A stretch of 64,000 bases of DNA. It comes from JAJDOD01 sp050299835. GTDB taxonomy: Bacteria; Pseudomonadota; Alphaproteobacteria; Rhodobacterales; Rhodobacteraceae. Shown piece after piece: positions 48,681 to 57,014 of this stretch (position 1 is its first letter; every line of letters begins with the position of its first letter). Under the pieces are notes generated by a model. The model was not told where the DNA came from, ran no database searches, and worked only from the letters and a program-made list of their open reading frames with translations. Location: positions 62,001 through 126,000 of the forward strand of contig JBNKWP010000009.1 of assembly GCA_050299835.1 (NCBI GenBank), read 5' to 3'. Made by a program: the position numbers and the translations under genes.

Positions 48681-49205
48681 TCACTGATCCTGCGCAGGAT
48701 CAGGCGGTGCGGCGGACGTGCGGATACCGGCACGGCGCAGACGTTCAAGCTCCCGGTGCTGGTCGAGCGACATCGGCTCATAAGCGCGGAAATAGACGTT
48801 CACGTTGAAAAGCCGTTCGAGCAACCGACCATCGTTCTGCCGGCGATACTCCAGGTCCGCCGCGGCCAGGCGAGGCCGAATGTCGGGTTCAACGCCGAAC
48901 CGGCCAGCATAGGCAATCAGGGCCCCATCGCCGGAAGCACGGGTCAGCACGGCAGGGTTGCCGCCCAGAGCACTCGCCACGTCAGCTTCAGGGGTCGGGT
49001 CGGTCCGGTTGGTCCCGCCCGGCGTGGGCTGGGGCAGGCTGGCCAGATCTTGCGGCATTTCAAGCGGCTTGGTCGGAAGAACCGCGAACTCATCCGGCCC
49101 CTCACCGCGTGGCTGGGAAATATTGAGCAAATCCGGATCCTTGTCGCCTCCACCGCAGGCGGACAGGACACTCACCAGACCCAGAACCAAAAACGCGCGT
49201 TGCAT
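48681..49205 (-). CDS. DUF3035 lipoprotein
   Basis: 174 residues from ATG 49205. The N-terminus MQRAFLVLGLVSVLSAC gives a lipobox (LSAC, Cys17), followed by GGGDKDPDLLNISQPRGEGP and the DUF3035 core FAVLPTKPLEMPQDLASLPQ. The C-terminus is Arg-rich with a Pro-rich tail. The family is envelope-located with no known function. It lies 27 bases after lspA, which encodes the lipoprotein signal peptidase that would process it. Confidence 0.88.
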   Translation of the reverse strand: MQRAFLVLGLVSVLSACGGGDKDPDLLNISQPRGEGPDEFAVLPTKPLEMPQDLASLPQPTPGGTNRTDPTPEADVASALGGNPAVLTRASGDGALIAYAGRFGVEPDIRPRLAAADLEYRRQNDGRLLERLFNVNVYFRAYEPMSLDQHRELERLRRAGIRTSAAPPDPAQDQ

Positions 49206-49232
49206 GACCTCTCCCATTTCGCCCCTTTTACG

Positions 49233-49724
49233 TCAGTCCGACCGCTCTGGCGAGTCGGCTGTCGACTGGGTGTCGTTGGTCAAGAGGATCAGGCCGATGG
49301 CCCCAAGAAAGATGGAAATGTCGGCGACGTTAAAGGAATACGGATTTTCCCAACCGCAGCACGACATGTTGAGAAAGTCGGCCACGGCTCCATAAATGAT
49401 CCGATCTATGACATTTCCGACCGCGCCCCCGATGACCAGCCCCGCCATGACCTGAACGATCAGTCGCGGCCGGTCGCGGTTCATCCACCAGACGACCCAG
49501 GCACAGATCACCAGCGCCAGCGCGATCAGAATCCATTTGTCTCCCAATTGAATGCCGAAATTGATGCCATCGTTCCACGCCATGCGGAAATTGATGAACG
49601 GATCCCAGATCAGCATCCCCCCGCGGTTCTTCAGATCCAGCGCATGGACGACGATCAATTTCGTGAACTGGTCGAAGACCAGAACGACCACTGAAGTGAT
49701 CCAGAGGGGGAGAAGCGCGCGCAT
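49233..49724 (-). CDS. lspA: Lipoprotein signal peptidase II
   Basis: 163 residues with four membrane helices. The catalytic aspartates are in GAVGNVIDRIIYGAVADFLN (NxxD and DF), the signature of aspartic signal peptidase II. The N-terminal region has DQFTKLIV with its conserved Asp. The enzyme removes signal peptides from prolipoproteins in the inner membrane. Its ATG overlaps the purH stop (TGATG), so the two are coupled. Confidence 0.96.
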   Translation of the reverse strand: MRALLPLWITSVVVLVFDQFTKLIVVHALDLKNRGGMLIWDPFINFRMAWNDGINFGIQLGDKWILIALALVICAWVVWWMNRDRPRLIVQVMAGLVIGGAVGNVIDRIIYGAVADFLNMSCCGWENPYSFNVADISIFLGAIGLILLTNDTQSTADSPERSD

Positions 49725-51313
49725 CAGTGCCGGAAATGTCTCATGCCGGTGAAGACCATTGCAAGCCCGGCCTCGTCCGCCGCCTCGATCACGGCATCGT
49801 CGCGCATGGAACCGCCGGGCTGGATCACCGCAGTTGCGCCCGCTTCCGCCGCCGCGAGAAGCCCGTCGGGGAAGGGAAAGAACGCATCCGACGCCACGAC
49901 GGAACCGACTGCCGGGCTTTCCGGCAGTCCGAGTTCCTCGGCCATGCGTTTGGCCTTCAAGGCGGCGATGGTGGAACTGTCGACCCGGCTCATCTGGCCT
50001 GCGCCGATGCCGACTGTTGCGCCGCCCCTAGCGTAGATGATGGCGTTCGATTTGACATGTTTCGCGACGCGCCAGGCAAAAAGCAGATCGGCAATCTGGT
50101 CGTCGCCCGGTGCCTTCTTCGTTACGACCTTCAGATCGTCCGCCGAGATATGACCGATGTCATCATCCTGCACCAGCCATCCGCCGGAGACCTGCCTCAC
50201 TGCCAGCCGCGCCGCATGAGGATCGGGCAGGCCGCCCGTGGTCAGAAGGCGCAGGTTCTTTTTGGCGGCGAAAACCTCTTTCGCTTCATCGGTCGCCTCG
50301 GGAGCTATCACGACTTCCGTAAAGATCTCCGAAATGGCCCGCGCGGTATCCCCGTCCAGCGTCCCGTTCAGCGCCACAATCCCACCGAAGGCCGACGTAC
50401 GGTCGCAGTCGAAGGCCTTGCCGAACGCGGCGGCAAAGGTGTCCCCACGGGCGACGCCGCAAGGGTTGGCATGCTTGATGATGGCAACCGCAGGCCCGTC
50501 GCCCGGCGCGAACTCGGAAACCAGCCGGAAAGCAGCGTCGGTATCGTTGATATTGTTGTAAGACAGTTCCTTGCCCTGATGCTGCACCGCCGTCGCGACA
50601 CCGGGCACGTCCTGTCCGTCCTTGTAAAAGGTAGCCGATTGATGCGGGTTCTCGCCATAACGGAGCGTCTGCGCCAGAGTTCCGGCGAAAGCCCGGCGAC
50701 GAGGTGCGGACTCTTCCAGCGTCCCTGCCATCCAGGCAGAAACGGCGGCATCATAGGCACCGGTCCTCGCATAGGCGGTCAGGGCCAGCTTCTGGCGGAA
50801 AGGATAGCTCGTCTGACCGTCATGGGCGTCGAGTTCTGTCAGGACAGAGCGGTAATCCTCCACATCGACGACGACATTGACGAAGCGATGATTTTTGGCA
50901 GCCGCCCGGATCATCGCCGGGCCGCCGATGTCGATGTTTTCAATGGCGGTGTCGTAATCCGCACCGGCAGCAACCGTCGCCTCGAACGGGTAGAGATTGA
51001 CCACCAGCAGGTCGATCGGACCTATTTCGTGCTCATTCATCGACCGGACATGATCTTCATCATCCCGAAGCGCCAGCAAACCGCCATGAACGACCGGATG
51101 CAGCGTCTTGACCCGCCCGTCCATCATCTCCGGGAACCCGGTCAGATCGGCGACATCGGCGACCTTCAGCCCGGCCTCGCGCAGGGTCTTTGCCGTACCA
51201 CCCGTAGAGATCAGCTCTATGCCGCGCGCGGCAAGCGCCGTTGCGAAATCTACCAGCCCAGTCTTGTCGGAAACGGAAAGAAGGGCGCGGCGCACCGGTT
51301 GCAAATCGTCCAT
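49724..51313 (-). CDS. purH: Bifunctional AICAR transformylase / IMP cyclohydrolase
   Basis: 529 residues, full family length. The N-terminal MGS-like IMP cyclohydrolase domain has ALLSVSDKTGLVDFATALAA, GRVKTLHPVVHGGLLALRDD and VVNLYPFEATVAAGADYDTA. The C-terminal AICAR transformylase domain has LSYNNINDTDAAFRLVSEF, AIIKHANPCGVARGDT and GIGAGQMSRVDSSTIAALKA. It performs the last two steps of purine synthesis, from AICAR to IMP, using 10-formyl-THF. Upstream is the heparinase-like gene 16 bases away on the same strand. Confidence 0.98.
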   Translation of the reverse strand: MDDLQPVRRALLSVSDKTGLVDFATALAARGIELISTGGTAKTLREAGLKVADVADLTGFPEMMDGRVKTLHPVVHGGLLALRDDEDHVRSMNEHEIGPIDLLVVNLYPFEATVAAGADYDTAIENIDIGGPAMIRAAAKNHRFVNVVVDVEDYRSVLTELDAHDGQTSYPFRQKLALTAYARTGAYDAAVSAWMAGTLEESAPRRRAFAGTLAQTLRYGENPHQSATFYKDGQDVPGVATAVQHQGKELSYNNINDTDAAFRLVSEFAPGDGPAVAIIKHANPCGVARGDTFAAAFGKAFDCDRTSAFGGIVALNGTLDGDTARAISEIFTEVVIAPEATDEAKEVFAAKKNLRLLTTGGLPDPHAARLAVRQVSGGWLVQDDDIGHISADDLKVVTKKAPGDDQIADLLFAWRVAKHVKSNAIIYARGGATVGIGAGQMSRVDSSTIAALKAKRMAEELGLPESPAVGSVVASDAFFPFPDGLLAAAEAGATAVIQPGGSMRDDAVIEAADEAGLAMVFTGMRHFRH

Positions 51314-51329
51314 GTCGTCTGAAGTCCTC

Positions 51330-53087
51330 TCAGGTCACACTTGCCAGCGCCGAGGTCTCCTCCACCTCGAAGTCGCGGACCGCGTTCGGCGTGTCCTGAG
51401 TCTTCGCAAGGGACCAGCTGACGCGGGTGGCATACTCCACTACGTGGCCGGATAGAACCACTTGTTTGGTCGCACGCGGGCTCAGGCGGCTTTTCTCAAG
51501 ATAAACGCTCGATTCCAGGCTCAGTTCCACCGGTCCCTCGAAGCGAAACACCCAGACTTCACTGCTTTTCAGCACCATCGAGACCGCGTGACCATTCATA
51601 TCGAGCGTCGCATCGACGTCCGGATGAAGATGGAACCGGATCGTGAAGGGGATGCCGCTCAGCCGCGATTTGTCGAACATCATGTCAAACCGCTTCTTGC
51701 CGTTGTTCTCCCGCGCGATCAGCACATCTTCGCCACGCAGGGCGCGCCCGTCGAACCCGACATGAAGGGTGCGGATATGCGTCAGACCATGGGTCGATAT
51801 ATAGCCGTCATGGCCAACCACGACGCGCGTACCGCCTTCGACTTCGGCACGCTCGAACCCGACCTCCTTCGGCACGTCGATCAACAATTCGCTGTCATCG
51901 GAATTCTTGTCCCCGGCCGCGCCGAGCCGGGACGAGGAATAGCCTTCGATGCCGAGCGTAGAATGACTTGGCGTCGCCCGCCCGGCCCTTCGCCAACTGC
52001 GCCCGAAAGTGGCGCCCGAGCCGCAATTAACGATCAAGGGCCTGCGACCGGACGTGACCTCCATCGCCAGCGTCGACGCATGGGCATTGGCCGAGGCTGC
52101 CTGGGCGGGGGGAGGGGCGGCGTCGATGATGATGCTCGTGCGCCCGTGGGAGATCCGGGCGTACCCCATCGCCCGATCATGACTGGGTGCGCCCCGGACG
52201 CCTGCGGTTGCCAGGGCGCGGTCAAGCCGGCCGTCCATCCCACGTCCGCCACCGTGGAACCGTGCGAGGCTGCCATCGGAATGGCGGAGCGCCCGCAGAA
52301 CGGGTGCGATGGCGACGATCGCCTTCGTCACTTCCTCGGGAGGGACACCTCCGGAATCGCGCAGCGCATCCGCAGCCCAGTTTAAAAGCGTAAAGACTTC
52401 AAGCAGTTCCTCGGGATTGCGCGTAACCAGACCGCCTTGCGGGTCAACCTCTGTCACGCATTCCCGTGCCAGTGCCCGTGCCGCCGATCCCACATACCGG
52501 TCCATGCCTTCAAGTGAGAGGCCCGCATAGATCAGTCCCGTCAGAGCCTCGAACCGGGGAAGGCCCGGCGAGGCGGCCTTCCAGCGCCGGGACAGGAACA
52601 CCGTTTGCTGTGACAGGGCTTTGAAGAACGCGGTGCTGACCGCGCCCTCTTGACCGTTTAACAAGAGAATTGAATGGTTTATCCATCGGATGAGCCGCCG
52701 CCCGGTCAGGTCAGGTGTCCAGCCCGGCCCCTGCCCGCCCGCGAAACGCCGGACCCATTCATGGGTCCAGTCTTGAGCGTTTTTCGCGCCGTGCATGTCG
52801 CCCACCGCCGCGAGATCGTCGAGCCAGGTGAAACCGTGGAGTTCGGTCTCAAAAGCCTCGTCCGGCATCGGCAGATCCCAAATCGAGGTCTTCTGCGCCT
52901 GAACGAGGTAGCCCGCAAAAAGAAAATTGCCGCCGTTGATCTGACGACCACGGGAATAGCTGCCGATGGTGCGCGGCTCGGGAGTGGAGGTAAATGCCTT
53001 TGCGGCATGAGAAAATCGTGCCCGACGGGCGTGCCATCGGTTCAGGAATTTCGTCTTCTTCGTGGACCAGCTTTCGTTGTTTGCCAA
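51330..53087 (-). CDS. Heparinase II/III-family protein
   Basis: 585 residues. The N-terminal helical region (FTSTPEPRTIGSYSRGRQIN, then LLNGQEGAVSTAFFKALSQQ) and the C-terminal beta-rich region (GYARISHGRTSIIIDAAPPP; LIVNCGSGATFGRSW) match the heparinase II/III family. The family includes lyases acting on uronic-acid polysaccharides such as heparin, alginate and ulvan. No polysaccharide-utilisation genes are nearby, and no signal peptide is visible, so a role in surface-polysaccharide turnover is only a guess. I remember this gene between rsmB and purH in other Rhodobacterales. Confidence 0.87.
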   Translation of the reverse strand: MANNESWSTKKTKFLNRWHARRARFSHAAKAFTSTPEPRTIGSYSRGRQINGGNFLFAGYLVQAQKTSIWDLPMPDEAFETELHGFTWLDDLAAVGDMHGAKNAQDWTHEWVRRFAGGQGPGWTPDLTGRRLIRWINHSILLLNGQEGAVSTAFFKALSQQTVFLSRRWKAASPGLPRFEALTGLIYAGLSLEGMDRYVGSAARALARECVTEVDPQGGLVTRNPEELLEVFTLLNWAADALRDSGGVPPEEVTKAIVAIAPVLRALRHSDGSLARFHGGGRGMDGRLDRALATAGVRGAPSHDRAMGYARISHGRTSIIIDAAPPPAQAASANAHASTLAMEVTSGRRPLIVNCGSGATFGRSWRRAGRATPSHSTLGIEGYSSSRLGAAGDKNSDDSELLIDVPKEVGFERAEVEGGTRVVVGHDGYISTHGLTHIRTLHVGFDGRALRGEDVLIARENNGKKRFDMMFDKSRLSGIPFTIRFHLHPDVDATLDMNGHAVSMVLKSSEVWVFRFEGPVELSLESSVYLEKSRLSPRATKQVVLSGHVVEYATRVSWSLAKTQDTPNAVRDFEVEETSALASVT

Positions 53088-53159
53088 CGTCCGCCCCGCC
53101 TCTGCTGCTGCCCGTTTTTCAGGTCTTGGCAGGGAGAATACCTGCTTCCTGCGGGCCTG

Positions 53160-54404
53160 TCATGGCTGTTTTTCAAGGAGAGCGATGAAAAACCCGTCAA
53201 TGCCGCCCTTGTCTTCCCACTGATCGGGACGGATGCGCAGGCCCTGCGGGACCGGCCATAGCGGGTCATCGGTCTCTGGCAGGGCAGTTGTAAACAACTG
53301 ATTTCGCGAAAGAAAACTTTCGATCTGCTCTTCCCCTTCCTCTGGCAGAAGAGAGCAGGTGCAATAGACCAGCCGTCCTCCGGGGCGGACCAAAGTCGCC
53401 GCCTTGTCGAGCATTCGGGCCTGAAGTTCGACCAGTTTGGCGATGCCAGATCCGTCTCGGGCATAGCCCAGATCCGGGTGGCGTCTGAGGGTTCCGGTGG
53501 CGGAACAGGGGGCGTCCAGAAGCACCGCGTCGAAGGGGGTTTCCGGGGTCCAGTCGAGGGCGTCTGCCACGATCGTTTTGGCGTAAAGCCCTGTTCTGGC
53601 AAGGTTTTCTGACACCCGCACCATCCGAGATTCCGAGATGTCGAGGGCCGTCACCTCCGCCCCTGCGGCTGCAAGCTGCATGGTCTTGCCGCCGGGCGCC
53701 GCGCAGAGGTCCAGAATTTTCTCGCCTTTCCGGGGGTTTAGGACCCTTGCAGCGACGGCGGCGCCGGCGTCCTGCACCCACCATGCGCCTTCGGCGTAGC
53801 CCGGCAGAGCGGAAACGTGAACGCCGGGGGCCAGGCGCAATGAGCCTCCAGGCATCACTGTGGCGTCAAGTTTTTCTTTCCATGTCAGTGCGTTAGCCCG
53901 ACACGTCAGGTCGAGTGGCGGGCGCGTTGCGTGGACGCGCTCCATGGCTTCGACCGCTTGTTTCCCCCATGCCTTCACCAGTTGCTTGCGTAGCCATTTC
54001 GGCGTCTGCGGGATGGGAAGTGCGGACCAATCGACCTCACGACGCAAGATGTTGCGGAGGACGCCGTTGACCATACCGGATTTGGAGCGCGTGACGTTGG
54101 ACACTGCGGCATCGACCACACCGTGGGGCGCGGACTCTTCGACGTAGAGTTCATAGAGGGCGAGACGGAGCGCGTTCATTACCGGATCTTCAGGTTTCAT
54201 CCGGACATGCGGGCCGAGAACGCGGTCGGAGCGGTTGGCCCAGCGCAGCGCCTCGGTCGCAAGGCGGCCGGCGCGGGCGGCCTCTTGCGGGGCTAACTTG
54301 CTGGTTTCACGAGACAAAACATCGCCCAGTGTCGCGCCCTGTTCGGTCACGGCGGTCATGGCGCGGATTGCCGCGGCCCTTGCGTCTCGTCCTTCTTCGC
54401 TCAT
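53160..54404 (-). CDS. rsmB: 16S rRNA m5C methyltransferase (RsmB-like)
   Basis: 414 residues from ATG 54404. A NusB-like N-terminal domain (ALRLALYELYVEESAPHGVV, then VLRNILRREVDWSALP) precedes the methyltransferase. The SAM site is ILDLCAAPGGKTMQLAAAGA. Two catalytic cysteines are in DAPCSATGTLRRHPD and VYCTCSLLPEEGEEQIE. The enzyme methylates C967 of 16S rRNA. The start at 54404 fits the family (MSEEGRDARAAAIRAMTAV); a longer reading frame exists upstream. Divergent from the DUF1674 gene with a 46-base gap. Confidence 0.95.
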   Translation of the reverse strand: MSEEGRDARAAAIRAMTAVTEQGATLGDVLSRETSKLAPQEAARAGRLATEALRWANRSDRVLGPHVRMKPEDPVMNALRLALYELYVEESAPHGVVDAAVSNVTRSKSGMVNGVLRNILRREVDWSALPIPQTPKWLRKQLVKAWGKQAVEAMERVHATRPPLDLTCRANALTWKEKLDATVMPGGSLRLAPGVHVSALPGYAEGAWWVQDAGAAVAARVLNPRKGEKILDLCAAPGGKTMQLAAAGAEVTALDISESRMVRVSENLARTGLYAKTIVADALDWTPETPFDAVLLDAPCSATGTLRRHPDLGYARDGSGIAKLVELQARMLDKAATLVRPGGRLVYCTCSLLPEEGEEQIESFLSRNQLFTTALPETDDPLWPVPQGLRIRPDQWEDKGGIDGFFIALLEKQP

Positions 54405-54450
54405 GCGTCCTGCCTTGATTGCAACCGCGCGAGCGTTATACCAATCGCTC

Positions 54451-54627
54451 ATGAGCGACAAGAAACCCGAAGTGCCCCCTGAAGCGACACGCGCGTTGGC
54501 GGAAGCCGAGGAGCGGCGGAAGAAAGCCGAAAACGTCAAACTTCCCAAGGAGTTGGGTGGGCGCGACGGGCCGGAGCCGGTGCGTTATGGCGATTGGGAG
54601 AAGAAGGGCATCGCGGTCGATTTCTGA
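54451..54627 (+). CDS. DUF1674 protein, SdhAF4-like assembly factor
   Basis: 58 residues: MSDKKPEVPPEATRALAEAE, ending GGRDGPEPVRYGDWEKKGIA and VDF. The C-terminal GPEPVRYGDWEKKG block is the DUF1674 signature shared with SDHAF4, the chaperone that helps insert FAD into succinate dehydrogenase. No sdh genes are in the window. It lies head-to-head with rsmB. Confidence 0.9.
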   Translation: MSDKKPEVPPEATRALAEAEERRKKAENVKLPKELGGRDGPEPVRYGDWEKKGIAVDF

Positions 54628-54782
54628 GGCCGCGTGAAAGTTACCGGTGTCTGAAGGGATGTACCGGCAGGAATTTGTTCATGTCCTCGAACGTACAAGT
54701 GCCGTGCACTTTTGTACCACTTTTCGAAGGTCCCCAAACCGTTTTGTACCATCGACCGTTCGCTGGAATTAGCGAAGGGTAA

Positions 54783-54828
54783 AAGCATCTCTTCGAAGAG
54801 ATGCTTCACGAGTGTTCGAACACTCGTG
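54783..54828 (-). terminator. Pair of abutting perfect palindromes (likely double-hairpin terminator)
   Basis: 54783-54806 is a perfect 24-base palindrome centred on CTCTTCGAAGAG, and directly abutting it 54807-54828 is a perfect 22-base palindrome centred on GTGTTCGAACAC. Both share TTCGAA at the centre. Read on the minus strand, they follow the stop of the double ATPase gene by one base and lead into TTTT. They probably terminate the peptide transporter operon. Confidence 0.75.
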
Positions 54829-54829
54829 T

Positions 54830-56911
54830 CTATTCGGCGGCGATGGTGATGACGGGTTCCATGCCGTTCAGTTCCTCTTCCGAGAGGTGGCATTTGATCT
54901 GGTGACCGCCCTGGATCGTGCGCATCGGCGGCACGTCCTTTTCGCAGAGACCGCCCGGCACTTTCGACTTCCAGCCGCAGCGCGTCTGGAACGGGCAACC
55001 CGGCGGCGGGTTCATGGCGGACGGAATGTCGCCTTCGAGCACGATGTGCTTTTTCTTCACACTGGTGTCCGCGATCGGCACGGCGGAGAGCAGCGCTTCG
55101 GTATAGGGATGATAGGGCGGGGCGAAGACCTGATTGGTGTCGCCGATTTCGACCACGTGCCCCAGATACATGACCATCACCCGGTCCGCGAGATAGCGCA
55201 CGATGGAGAGGTCGTGGGAGATGAAGAGAAGCGTCGTCTTCTGGGTCCGCTGGATGTCCATTAAAAGGTCGGTGACGGCGGCCTGAACGGAGACATCTAG
55301 GGCGGAGACGGGTTCATCGGCCACCACGATCTTGGCGTCACCGGCAAAGGCGCGGGCGATGCCGACGCGCTGTTTCTGGCCGCCCGACAACTGGCGCGGC
55401 ATCCGCGTGGCGAATTCGCGGGGCAGTTTCACCAGGTCGAGCAGTTCGAGCATCCGCTGCTCGCGGTCTGCTTCACTGTTGCCGATGCCGAAGATCTCCA
55501 GCGCGCGGATGATCTGCCGCCCGACGGTCATTGACGGGTTGAGCGTGTCGAACGGGTTCTGGAACACCATCTGGACGGAGGAAACGGTGCGCGTGTCGCG
55601 GTTTTCGATGGGGGTATCGTGGATCGACTGGTTGTAGAGCAGGATCTTTCCATCGGTCGCGGTTTCCAGCCCCATGAGGACCTTGGCGAAGGTGGATTTG
55701 CCGCAGCCGGATTCGCCGACGATGGCGAGGGTTTCGGATTCGCGGGCCTCGAAGGTGAGGCTTTCATTGGCCTTGACCACCTTGGTGTCGCCGCCGAAGA
55801 GCGCGTTGGCGTTAACCTCGTAGTACTTGCGCAGGTCCTCCATTCGGAGGACGACTTCGCCCGGTGCGACTTTTTCGGTCGTCACGCTGGCAGCGATGGG
55901 GGCGTTCCAGTCGATTTCCTGGAACTTCAGGCAGCGGGTGGTGTGGCGGTCATCGCCGGACACTTTCTGCATCTTGATGTCATGGGCATCGCAGCGCCCG
56001 GCCTCGAAATAGTCGCAGCGGGGGCCGAAATTGCAGCCGGGCGGGCGTTCGTGCGGGAGCGGGAAGTTGCCGGGGATGGCGACCAGTGGCCTTGCGTTCT
56101 TGTCGGCGCCCGGCAGCGGGATCGAGCGGAAGAGCGCCTGGGTGTAGGGATGCTGCATCTCGTCGAAGACGTCTTCGATGGAGCCGGTTTCCACCGCTTC
56201 GCCGGAATACATGACGCAGAGGCGGTCGCAGGTTTCCAAGACCAGCCCGAGGTTGTGGCTGATAAACAGCATCGAGGTGCCGTATTTCTTGCCCAGATCC
56301 TTGACCAGATCGACCACGGCGGCCTCCACCGTCACGTCGAGCGCGGTGGTGGGTTCGTCGAGGATCAGGAGCGAGGGGTTGGCCATCAACGCCATGGCGA
56401 TGACGATGCGCTGCTGCTGGCCGCCGGAAAGCTGGTGCGGGTAGCTGTTCAGCATCCGCTCGGGGTCGGGCAGGCGCACGTCGGTGACGACTTCGAGGGC
56501 GCGTTTGCGGGCCTCAGTCTCGTCCACGCCTTCGTGGATCATCGGCACTTCCATCAGTTGCTTGCCGATCTTCATCGCCGGGTTCAGCGAGGCCATGGGC
56601 TCCTGGTAGATCATGGCGATCTCGTTGCCGCGAATGTCGCGGAGTTCTTCGGCGCTCATCTCGTTCAGGTCGCGGCCCTTGAACTTGATGGTGCCGCCAA
56701 CGATGCGGCCGTTGACGCCGAGATCCTGCATGACGCCAAGGGCAACGGTGGATTTGCCGCAGCCGGATTCGCCGACAAGGCCCATGGCTTCGCCGGGTTG
56801 CACGGTACAGGAGAAGTCCATGACGGCGGGGATTTCCCTCAGCCGGGTGAAGAAGCTGATGGAGAGCTGGTCGATCTCGAGGATCGGGCCGTCATAGTCC
56901 CGTTTGGTCAT
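54830..56911 (-). CDS. Dipeptide/oligopeptide ABC transporter, fused double ATP-binding protein
   Basis: 693 residues from ATG 56911 containing two complete ABC ATPase domains (DppD-DppF-type fusion). Domain 1: Walker A GESGCGKSTVALGV, signature LSGGQQQRIVIAMALM, Walker B LLILDEPTTALD; domain 2: GESGCGKSTFAKVL, LSGGQKQRVGIARAF, IVVADEPVSALD. Each is followed by the Cys-bearing oligopeptide-transporter C-terminal motif (PPGCNFGPRCDYFEAGRCD and PPGCPFQTRCGWKSK). It powers import of peptides or related solutes from the inner face of the membrane. Last gene of the operon. Confidence 0.95.
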   Translation of the reverse strand: MTKRDYDGPILEIDQLSISFFTRLREIPAVMDFSCTVQPGEAMGLVGESGCGKSTVALGVMQDLGVNGRIVGGTIKFKGRDLNEMSAEELRDIRGNEIAMIYQEPMASLNPAMKIGKQLMEVPMIHEGVDETEARKRALEVVTDVRLPDPERMLNSYPHQLSGGQQQRIVIAMALMANPSLLILDEPTTALDVTVEAAVVDLVKDLGKKYGTSMLFISHNLGLVLETCDRLCVMYSGEAVETGSIEDVFDEMQHPYTQALFRSIPLPGADKNARPLVAIPGNFPLPHERPPGCNFGPRCDYFEAGRCDAHDIKMQKVSGDDRHTTRCLKFQEIDWNAPIAASVTTEKVAPGEVVLRMEDLRKYYEVNANALFGGDTKVVKANESLTFEARESETLAIVGESGCGKSTFAKVLMGLETATDGKILLYNQSIHDTPIENRDTRTVSSVQMVFQNPFDTLNPSMTVGRQIIRALEIFGIGNSEADREQRMLELLDLVKLPREFATRMPRQLSGGQKQRVGIARAFAGDAKIVVADEPVSALDVSVQAAVTDLLMDIQRTQKTTLLFISHDLSIVRYLADRVMVMYLGHVVEIGDTNQVFAPPYHPYTEALLSAVPIADTSVKKKHIVLEGDIPSAMNPPPGCPFQTRCGWKSKVPGGLCEKDVPPMRTIQGGHQIKCHLSEEELNGMEPVITIAAE

Positions 56912-56955
56912 GCTGTGGTTCCTTTGTTGCGCCGTGCCTGCGGCACGTCGCCTTG

Positions 56956-57007
56956 CCGGGGAGGCTCTGCCTCCCCGGACCCCTCCGGGATATTTTCGGG
57001 CCAATAA
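56956..57007 (+). repeat. Copy of the hairpin-plus-core intergenic repeat
   Basis: CCGGGGAGGC (56956-56965) pairs with GCCTCCCCGG (56969-56978) around TCT, followed by GGACCCCTCCGGGATATTTT (56977-56996). It resembles the repeats at 11705 and 26048. It lies between the permease gene and the ATPase gene, inside the operon. Confidence 0.6.
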
Positions 57008-57014
57008 TAGAGCA

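Noticed and set aside
49727..51322. A 531-codon plus-strand frame across purH
   Set aside because: Antisense shadow of purH; no family features.
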